Source of the DNA: Prochlorococcus sp. scB241_528O2
GTDB lineage: Bacteria; Cyanobacteriota; Cyanobacteriia; PCC-6307; Cyanobiaceae
Assembly: GCA_000634115.1 (NCBI GenBank)
Contig: JFLJ01000115.1
Location: 1-42,894, forward strand
Length of the DNA: 42,894 nucleotides
Reading direction: 5' to 3'
Shown here: positions 37,079 through 42,894 of the stretch, one piece after another
Numbering within the stretch: position 1 is the first letter of the stretch
Layout: every line of letters begins with the position of its first letter
Program-made: the position numbers and the translations under genes
Notes under the pieces: model-generated
What the model saw: only the letters and a program-made list of their open reading frames with translations
Told to the model about the DNA's origin: nothing
Database searches by the model: none

Positions 37079-39685
37079 ATGAACAAACCAATAAGTGAAA
37101 TGAAGATTTCAAGATATGTAAAACTTGAAGACTACAAAATATTTGATTATGAAATACCTGAAATTTTTTTGGACTTCGTAATTAAAAAAAATGAAGTTAA
37201 TGTTACTACGAAACTTGAATTTATAAAAAAAAACAAGTCTACCAAAAATCTTATTCTTGATGGAACAGATATATTAATTAAAAAAATATACATAAACGAC
37301 TCACTTTTAGAAGAGAAATACTACATAAAGCAAAAAAATAGCTTAAAAATAAAAAAAATAAATAAAGATAATTTTTCATTAAGAATAGAAGGAATAATTA
37401 AACCAAAGGAAAATTCATCACTTTTAGGAATGTATGAGAGCAATGGGATTATAACTACGCAATGCGAGGCAGAAGGATTTAGAAGGATAAGTTACCACTC
37501 TGATAGGCCTGACATTCTAAGCAAATACACTGTGAGAATAGAGGCAGACAAGAATGAGTATCCTATTTTACTTTCAAATGGTAACGTCGTAAAAGAAAAT
37601 AATCTTCCAAATAATAGACATGAAATAATTTGGGAAGACCCATTTCCCAAACCCTCATATCTTTTTGCGTTGGTAGCAGGGAAACTTAATTGTGTAAAAG
37701 ACTATTTCATAACAAAATCGAATAAAAAAGTGAAAATAAATATTTATGTTGAGGATGGCGATGAAAAATATGTTCAACATGCAATAAATTCCTTAAAGAA
37801 ATCAATGAGATGGGACGAGGATAAATATAACCTTGAATACGATTTATCATTATTCAATATAGTTGCAGTTAGGCACTTTAATATGGGAGCCATGGAAAAT
37901 AAAAGTCTCAATATTTTCAACTCAAAACTAATACTCGCTGATTCTGAGACATCAACTGATGAAGAATTAGAAAGAATAGAAGGGGTGATCGCTCATGAAT
38001 ACTTTCATAATTGGACGGGGAATAGAGTGACTTGTAGGGATTGGTTTCAATTATCACTAAAAGAGGGTTTAACAGTATTTAGAGATCAACAATTCACTGC
38101 AGACCATCATAATCATGAAATAAAAAGACTTGAAGATGCAAAATTTCTTAGAGGAAATCAATTTAGAGAAGATTCTGGTCCAACATCACATCCTGTAATG
38201 CCAGAAAAATATCAAGAGATAGACAATTTCTATACGACCACAATATACGAAAAAGGTTCAGAAATAATTAGAATGCTTAGCAATCTGGTAAAAGAAAAAA
38301 ATTTCTATAAAGGATTTAGTAATTACATCTCTACTTATGATTGTAAGGCAGCAACAATAGACCAATTTGTCGATAAAATATTAGAGAACAATAAAGAAAT
38401 TGATCCTAAAGAATTTAAAGTCTGGTATAAACAAAATGGAACACCAAAAGTTAAATTCAAAAGAATCTGGGATAAATCAAACAAAAAACTTACAATTCAT
38501 GCCTCTCAAAGTAATCCGATAAAAAGGAACCCATATAATGATTTACCTCTAATAATTCCTATAAATTTAGCTATATTTTGCGATAAGAATAAAACAATAA
38601 AAAAAACAGTAGTACTAAAAACAAAAAAACAAGAATTTATCATTAATAATATAAGACCTCAAGTCAAAACCCCATTTGTTACATATTTCCGCCAGTTTTC
38701 ATCTCCAGTTGAGTGGGAATCAGATACTACTTTGGATGAACAATTTTTAATCCTAAAATATGAAACAGACTACTTTACTCTATCTAATACTGTAAAAGTA
38801 TTCTATAAAAATATTATTTCTTGCAGATTAAATGAAAAACCAGATTATAAAATTGAAACCAAATTAATAAGTTCCTTAATATCATTTATAAAAAATAAAG
38901 ATATTAATTTATCCCTTTTATCTGAATTACTAAGTATTCCGACTTTTGCTGAAATTGAATCAGAGATGGAAAATATAGACCCTTTAAAAATATATAAAAC
39001 CATTGACGAATTAAACTATTTATTCGGTATCAAATTAAAAAAAGAATTATATTTTAAGCTCCAAGAAATAGAGAAAAATATAAATAAAGTTTGGCCAGAA
39101 GGAAAAAATGAAAGAAAGCTAATCGAAACTATTTGGAAACTGCTTTTACACAGTAATGATCAGGAAATCAAAAGCAGAATAATTAAATTTGTCGATAGTA
39201 GTTCGATGACACTTGCTAAAGCCGCATTGAATTCTTTTAGTAGGATAAATTGTCCTGAGAGAAAAATTATTTCAAATATATTTTTCAATAAATGGAAAAA
39301 TAATAATGTAGTATTAGATAGTTGGTTCTCATATAATGCATCTATAGAAATTGATAAAACTCTAAGCAGTATTGAAAAATTATTTGAAAACAAGTTTTTT
39401 GATTCAAAATCACCAAATACATTAAGAGCTATATTAAATACATTCGTAACAAGAAATAGTATTTTTCATGCAATGGATGGAACTGGTTATAAATATATTG
39501 CGAAAAAGATAATTGAATTCGACAAATTAAATCCAATCGTAATTTCTCGTTTTGTGAAAGTATTTACTAGATATAATTATTATGTAGAACCTTACAAAAG
39601 TAATATGATTAGAACCATTATAGAGATTAAAAAAAATAAACTTTCAACAAATACGAAAGAAGTATTAGATGCGATAATAGAGTAG
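37079..39685 (+). CDS. pepN: aminopeptidase N (M1 family)
   Basis: PepN trims N-terminal residues from peptides in the cytoplasm. The 868-residue product has the substrate motif GAMEN near residue 269 and the zinc motif HEYFHNW at about 306-312, followed by the downstream Glu in LKEGLTVF. The remainder is the Ig-like and helical-repeat domain of the long PepN type, so the size fits E. coli PepN. I chose ATG 37079; a TTG at 37061 adds six residues. It is a single gene following the hypothetical gene after 50 bases. Confidence 0.95.
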   Translation: MNKPISEMKISRYVKLEDYKIFDYEIPEIFLDFVIKKNEVNVTTKLEFIKKNKSTKNLILDGTDILIKKIYINDSLLEEKYYIKQKNSLKIKKINKDNFSLRIEGIIKPKENSSLLGMYESNGIITTQCEAEGFRRISYHSDRPDILSKYTVRIEADKNEYPILLSNGNVVKENNLPNNRHEIIWEDPFPKPSYLFALVAGKLNCVKDYFITKSNKKVKINIYVEDGDEKYVQHAINSLKKSMRWDEDKYNLEYDLSLFNIVAVRHFNMGAMENKSLNIFNSKLILADSETSTDEELERIEGVIAHEYFHNWTGNRVTCRDWFQLSLKEGLTVFRDQQFTADHHNHEIKRLEDAKFLRGNQFREDSGPTSHPVMPEKYQEIDNFYTTTIYEKGSEIIRMLSNLVKEKNFYKGFSNYISTYDCKAATIDQFVDKILENNKEIDPKEFKVWYKQNGTPKVKFKRIWDKSNKKLTIHASQSNPIKRNPYNDLPLIIPINLAIFCDKNKTIKKTVVLKTKKQEFIINNIRPQVKTPFVTYFRQFSSPVEWESDTTLDEQFLILKYETDYFTLSNTVKVFYKNIISCRLNEKPDYKIETKLISSLISFIKNKDINLSLLSELLSIPTFAEIESEMENIDPLKIYKTIDELNYLFGIKLKKELYFKLQEIEKNINKVWPEGKNERKLIETIWKLLLHSNDQEIKSRIIKFVDSSSMTLAKAALNSFSRINCPERKIISNIFFNKWKNNNVVLDSWFSYNASIEIDKTLSSIEKLFENKFFDSKSPNTLRAILNTFVTRNSIFHAMDGTGYKYIAKKIIEFDKLNPIVISRFVKVFTRYNYYVEPYKSNMIRTIIEIKKNKLSTNTKEVLDAIIE

Positions 39686-39697
39686 ATACCTATATGT

Positions 39698-39919
39698 TTA
39701 ATTAAATATAATAATAGAAATTGTAATTATAAGTAATAAAATAAATATAAGATATTTATTAATACAAATATCATAAAATACATTATTATTATAATCTTTA
39801 TTCCACTTTTTATTGACGTATTCCTTAGTTATAAATTTATTAGGCCTACCACAATATAAACATGTTGGAGATGTAAATAAAATTAAATTTTTACATTGGG
39901 GGCACTTTTTTTTTTCCAT
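39698..39919 (-). CDS. zinc-ribbon membrane protein
   Basis: This encodes 73 residues. The N-terminus has a zinc ribbon with C6-x-x-C9 and C20-x-x-C23 (KKCPQCK and CLYCGRP), and the C-terminus a membrane helix near 54-72 (LIFILLLIITISIIIF). Such small zinc-ribbon membrane proteins are found in many bacteria with unknown role. It lies convergent with pepN, separated by about 12 bases. Confidence 0.7.
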   Translation of the reverse strand: MEKKKCPQCKNLILFTSPTCLYCGRPNKFITKEYVNKKWNKDYNNNVFYDICINKYLIFILLLIITISIIIFN

Positions 39920-40076
39920 AATTTAATTTTACTGAATAAAATTGAAATCAGAAAAAAATAAGTAATTTAATTCTTTTTTTTACTATTTTGAATAATTAAA
40001 TATCATTGCAAAAAAAAATTTGATTTAAACTATTTTAAAAAATTCAATATAATAAAAGATTAGTATTTGGTTTAAA

Positions 40077-40235
40077 ATGTTTGCTATTGCACTTGGATTG
40101 TCTCCTATTGAAAAAATCACTGTTGCAATAACTGCTTCGATTTTTATAATTTCTTTTACATGGATATCAATTAAAGGAGATTTAAATAAAATTGCTAAGG
40201 AACTAATTGAAGATGATGATGATGAGGAAAATTAA
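40077..40235 (+). CDS. 52-residue membrane mini-protein with acidic tail
   Basis: An ATG frame encodes MFAIALGLSPIEKITVAITA and the hydrophobic run SIFIISFTWISIK, followed by an acidic tail (IEDDDDEEN). A single membrane helix is expected with its charged end in the cytoplasm. Codon use looks genuine. Not recognised. Confidence 0.55.
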   Translation: MFAIALGLSPIEKITVAITASIFIISFTWISIKGDLNKIAKELIEDDDDEEN

Positions 40236-40249
40236 AAAAATCCTTTAGC

Positions 40250-40450
40250 CTACTTTTTATGCAAACCAGGATAATCAATAATATGTCTAATTTCTTTTAG
40301 AGAAGAACCATAGATTTTCTCACCATTTAAGTGAACACCCATCCATTTTTCTTTTTGATTAAAAAAAGAAATTTTACTAGTACCTTCTAGGAGATCATAC
40401 TTATGATCCCAATTTAAAGTTATATCCCAACCCTTATAATTTTCTATCAT
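40250..40450 (-). CDS. hypothetical small soluble protein
   Basis: This encodes 66 residues: MIENYKGWDITLNWDHKYDL, then GTSKISFFNQKEKWMGVHLN and IRHIIDYPGLHKK. The mix of Trp, Lys and acidic residues resembles a small beta domain. Not recognised. It lies 87 bases before the end of purT on the same strand. Confidence 0.6.
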   Translation of the reverse strand: MIENYKGWDITLNWDHKYDLLEGTSKISFFNQKEKWMGVHLNGEKIYGSSLKEIRHIIDYPGLHKK

Positions 40451-40537
40451 TTATTAATAAGACAATATACATTAATAATACTCAGAGATAGAGATAACAA
40501 AAACAAAGGAAATAAGTAAATTTTTCATTATATTTAC

Positions 40538-41725
40538 TTAATATTTGTTTATTTTTGAGCTGATTTTTATTTTGCGAGCGGCTTTATCAGCATTCTCTCT
40601 AGCTAAATTCACTTCTTTATTTGAGGCAAGAACAACTCCCATTCTTCTTCCTTTTCTGGAAACTGGCTTGCCAAATATAAGCACTTTTGTATTTTTAAAG
40701 TCTAATGCTTCATTAAGACCTTCATAGGTAGGATTAAGATACTCTTGATCTGATAGTATAACTCTTGATGCTGAAGGTTCTATTAGGTTTATATGAGGTA
40801 TTGGTAAATTTAAAAAAGCCCTTAAGTGTAATTCAAATTCATTAATATTTTGACTAACTAATGTAACCATGCCCGTATCGTGAGGTCTTGGAGATAATTC
40901 TGAGAATATAACCTCATTTTCTTTAACAAAAAACTCAACTCCGTATAATCCAGCTCCATTTAGGTTGTTTAATATTCTTGTTGTCATTTTCTTAGCCTCA
41001 ATTATTAAGGACTCATTAATGTCCAATGGTTGCCAACTACATTGATAGTCACCATTAGATTGAAGATGTCCAATTGGTAAACAAAAAATATTTTCACCGC
41101 ATTCTTTTCTTACACTTAAAAGAGTAAATTCAAAATCAAAATTAATAAATTCTTCAATAATCACACCTTTAACATTACCTCTCGAATTTGCTTGTGCCTG
41201 ACTCCAAGCATGAAGTAAATCATTTTTTGTTTCAACCAAACTTTGTCCCTTCCCTGAAGAGCTCATTAAAGGCTTAAGTAAAAGTGGAAATCCAATTTCA
41301 TCTGCTTTTTTTCCTAAATCATCAAATTTATAAATATAATCAAATTTTGCGGTTTTTATTTTTAAATCTCTAGAAGCTAGGTCTCTAATTTTATCTCTAT
41401 TCATTGTTATTTCTACAGTTCTAGCATTTGGGACAATCTTGAAACCTTCATCCTCTAATTCCTTTAAGGCTTCAATTGAAAGTGCCTCTATTTCCGGGAC
41501 AACAAAGTCAGGATTTAATTCTTTTATTGTATTTTTTAAAATATTTTTATCTCCCATATCAATTACACAAGAATAATCAGCGACTTGCATTGCAGGTGCT
41601 TTTTCATATCGATCAATAGCAATAACTTCTAATCCTAATCTTTTGGATTCTATTACTAATTCCTTGCCAAGTTCACCACTACCAAGTAATAAAATTCTTT
41701 TTTTAGAAAAAATTGAATCTTTCAT
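40538..41725 (-). CDS. purT: formate-dependent phosphoribosylglycinamide formyltransferase
   Basis: PurT formylates GAR with formate and ATP in purine synthesis, an alternative to PurN. The 395-residue product has a Rossmann-like start with LLGSGELGKELVIESKRLGL, the GAR pocket and an ATP-grasp core with ELSPRPHDTGMVTL. It ends with the small domain (KPVSRKGRRMGVVLA). The length is standard. ATG at 41725 is the start; the small gene upstream begins 12 bases before it on the same strand. Confidence 0.96.
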   Translation of the reverse strand: MKDSIFSKKRILLLGSGELGKELVIESKRLGLEVIAIDRYEKAPAMQVADYSCVIDMGDKNILKNTIKELNPDFVVPEIEALSIEALKELEDEGFKIVPNARTVEITMNRDKIRDLASRDLKIKTAKFDYIYKFDDLGKKADEIGFPLLLKPLMSSSGKGQSLVETKNDLLHAWSQAQANSRGNVKGVIIEEFINFDFEFTLLSVRKECGENIFCLPIGHLQSNGDYQCSWQPLDINESLIIEAKKMTTRILNNLNGAGLYGVEFFVKENEVIFSELSPRPHDTGMVTLVSQNINEFELHLRAFLNLPIPHINLIEPSASRVILSDQEYLNPTYEGLNEALDFKNTKVLIFGKPVSRKGRRMGVVLASNKEVNLARENADKAARKIKISSKINKY

Positions 41726-41737
41726 ATTTTTAGAAAA

Positions 41738-41980
41738 TCATTCATCATCTGCAGAATGCTGGCTAGATGAATTATCTCTATTTTTTTTATCTTTAGAGTA
41801 AACAAATAAGGATTTTCTATCAAACCAATTTTGACTTCGCATACTTTTATTTATTGATGTTGAAATTGCTCCCAAAAAAAAGAGGCCAATCATAGCCCAA
41901 ATAATTCTTTCTAAAGCAATTGCAAGTGAAAAACCTTGACCGGAATTAATAATTTCAGTGAGTGGGTCTAAAGGGTCCAA
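41738..41980 (-). CDS. hypothetical single-helix membrane protein
   Basis: This encodes 80 residues. A membrane helix lies at about 17-41 (FSLAIALERIIWAMIGLFFLGAIS), followed by a basic and then acidic tail (DKKNRDNSSSQHSADDE). It ends 12 bases before purT on the same strand, so the two may be one transcript. Not recognised. Confidence 0.65.
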   Translation of the reverse strand: MDPLDPLTEIINSGQGFSLAIALERIIWAMIGLFFLGAISTSINKSMRSQNWFDRKSLFVYSKDKKNRDNSSSQHSADDE

Positions 41981-42126
41981 ATTTATAATGATAAATAATA
42001 TCTATTATAAAGGTCTATAAAAATAAAAAATTAAAACTTACAAAAGAAATAATCAAAACCATTGAATATATAAGACACAAAAAAAGTTATAGAATGTTAT
42101 CTTCAAGTAGATAATTTTTTTAATAC

Positions 42127-42606
42127 ATGCAAGTTGACGTAAAAAATACTGCTGTTCTTTGTGCAGATGGAACATCTATAAAACTTGGAGAATATTCAGG
42201 GGAAGTTATTTTGGTTGTTAATGTAGCTAGTTATTGTGGGAATACTGCTCAATATGAAGATCTTCAAAAGCTACATGATTTATATTCAAGTAAAGGCCTA
42301 AGAATACTTGCCTTCCCTTGTAATGATTTTGGAAAACAAGAACCCGATTCCATTTCAGAAATAAAAGATTTTTGTACAATAAAATATGGAGTTAAGTTTG
42401 AAATCCATGAAAAAGTTCATGCAAAGGGTAATACCACAGAACCATACACAACTCTTAACAAAGTTGAACCTGAAGGCGACGTTGAATGGAATTTTGAGAA
42501 GTTTCTAATAGGAAAAGATAGTAAAGTAATTGCGAGATTCAAACCAGGTGTTAAACCATTTGACGAAAACTTAATAGCAGCTATTGAAGTAGCATTAGAT
42601 TCATAA
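42127..42606 (+). CDS. glutathione peroxidase (Cys type)
   Basis: A 159-residue peroxidase of the GPx family that reduces hydroperoxides, probably with thioredoxin rather than glutathione. Active-site residues are Cys 37 (NVASYCGNT), Gln 71 in FGKQEP and Trp 121/Asn 122 in WNFEKFL. The resolving Cys 83 in the segment IKDFCTIKYGVKF marks the thioredoxin-dependent type. The motif FPCNQF reads FPCNDF here (Asp 67), a small departure at a non-catalytic position. The gene has its own 145-base upstream region. Confidence 0.93.
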   Translation: MQVDVKNTAVLCADGTSIKLGEYSGEVILVVNVASYCGNTAQYEDLQKLHDLYSSKGLRILAFPCNDFGKQEPDSISEIKDFCTIKYGVKFEIHEKVHAKGNTTEPYTTLNKVEPEGDVEWNFEKFLIGKDSKVIARFKPGVKPFDENLIAAIEVALDS

Positions 42607-42737
42607 AAAATTGACCTTTTAATTCATTAAAATATTAATAAAATTACCCTTAATATTTCATAAAAAATTAATTAAATTATCCTCAAATAATAATAATAAT
42701 ATGCAGTATAAATTACTATAATCTTCTAAGATTTAAA

Positions 42738-42894
42738 TTATTTTTTATTATCAGAATTAACTTCTGCCTCTATTGTTTCCTTTTTAACTTTACTTTTTTT
42801 AGGTTCCTCTGATTTTACTTCTGGCTCTATTGTTTCCTTTTTAACTTTACTTTTTTTTGGTTCCTCTGATTTTACTTCTGGCTCTATTGTTTCC
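42738..42894 (-). CDS. C-terminal part of a protein with 19-residue tandem repeats
   Basis: A frame enters from the right edge on the minus strand and ends at TAA 42738-42740. It is composed of the unit ETIEPEVKSEEPKKSKVKK, in almost identical copies, then ETIEAEVNSDNKK. It is a Lys/Glu-rich, probably disordered tail. The N-terminal part and the identity of the protein are outside the window. Confidence 0.75.
   Translation of the reverse strand, partial: ETIEPEVKSEEPKKSKVKKETIEPEVKSEEPKKSKVKKETIEAEVNSDNKK
42769..42894. repeat. 57-base in-frame tandem repeat
   Basis: Units start at 42769, 42826 and 42883, a period of 57 bases (19 codons). The first two copies are nearly identical: the differences include one silent change (CCT/CCA) and a Pro/Ala change near the end. 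The third copy is cut by the window edge. Copy number could vary between strains by slippage. Confidence 0.9.

Overview
The window looks like a piece of a small, very AT-rich cyanobacterial chromosome, most probably Prochlorococcus of a high-light clade. This is inferred from chlH, the initiator tRNA, many families I know mainly from cyanobacteria (DUF2949, DUF3038, DUF3318, DUF2862, DUF3303, CGLD27), short intergenic gaps and frequent TTG starts. I see no insertion sequence, integrase, prophage or CRISPR array.

Layout. Positions 1-3043 hold a leftward run: dapB, a membrane protein, a UbiH-like monooxygenase, a DUF2949 protein and the start of a DUF3038 protein that runs off the left edge. 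chlH (3148-7158) is divergent from it. Next come folP and tpiA (overlapping, leftward) and a tiny S4-domain protein, an ABC exporter with a small partner (9007-10962), and leftward carB. Positions 14373-16815 form a tight rightward operon: DUF3318, rsfS, CGLD27 and a rhizobial-type asparaginase. It is followed by the initiator tRNA and its terminator.

From about 17 kb to 42 kb the region is looser and full of small proteins. Recognisable units are a three-gene ABC-2 exporter (19111-21681), a TauE/SafE permease, an HNH protein, a phosphoribosyltransferase plus deoxyribosyltransferase pair (26252-27108), rpsU, a uridine-kinase-like P-loop protein, a FAD oxidoreductase next to a methylenetetrahydrofolate-reductase-like protein (28619-30603), peptidase E, a GNAT acetyltransferase, a DUF3303 protein, a DCC-family protein, an MBL-fold protein, pepN, purT and a glutathione peroxidase. 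The right edge cuts a gene whose C-terminus is a 19-residue tandem repeat.

The housekeeping genes serve lysine, chlorophyll, folate, carbamoyl-phosphate and purine synthesis, glycolysis and peptide turnover. The least explained parts are a structured short transcript or micro-ORF at 22329-22467 with two competing folds, the PRT/NDT pair, the FAD/MTHFR-like pair, a frameshifted remnant at 25089-25261, and many single-helix mini-proteins. Ten or so of these are under 60 codons; I found them by reading the gaps.
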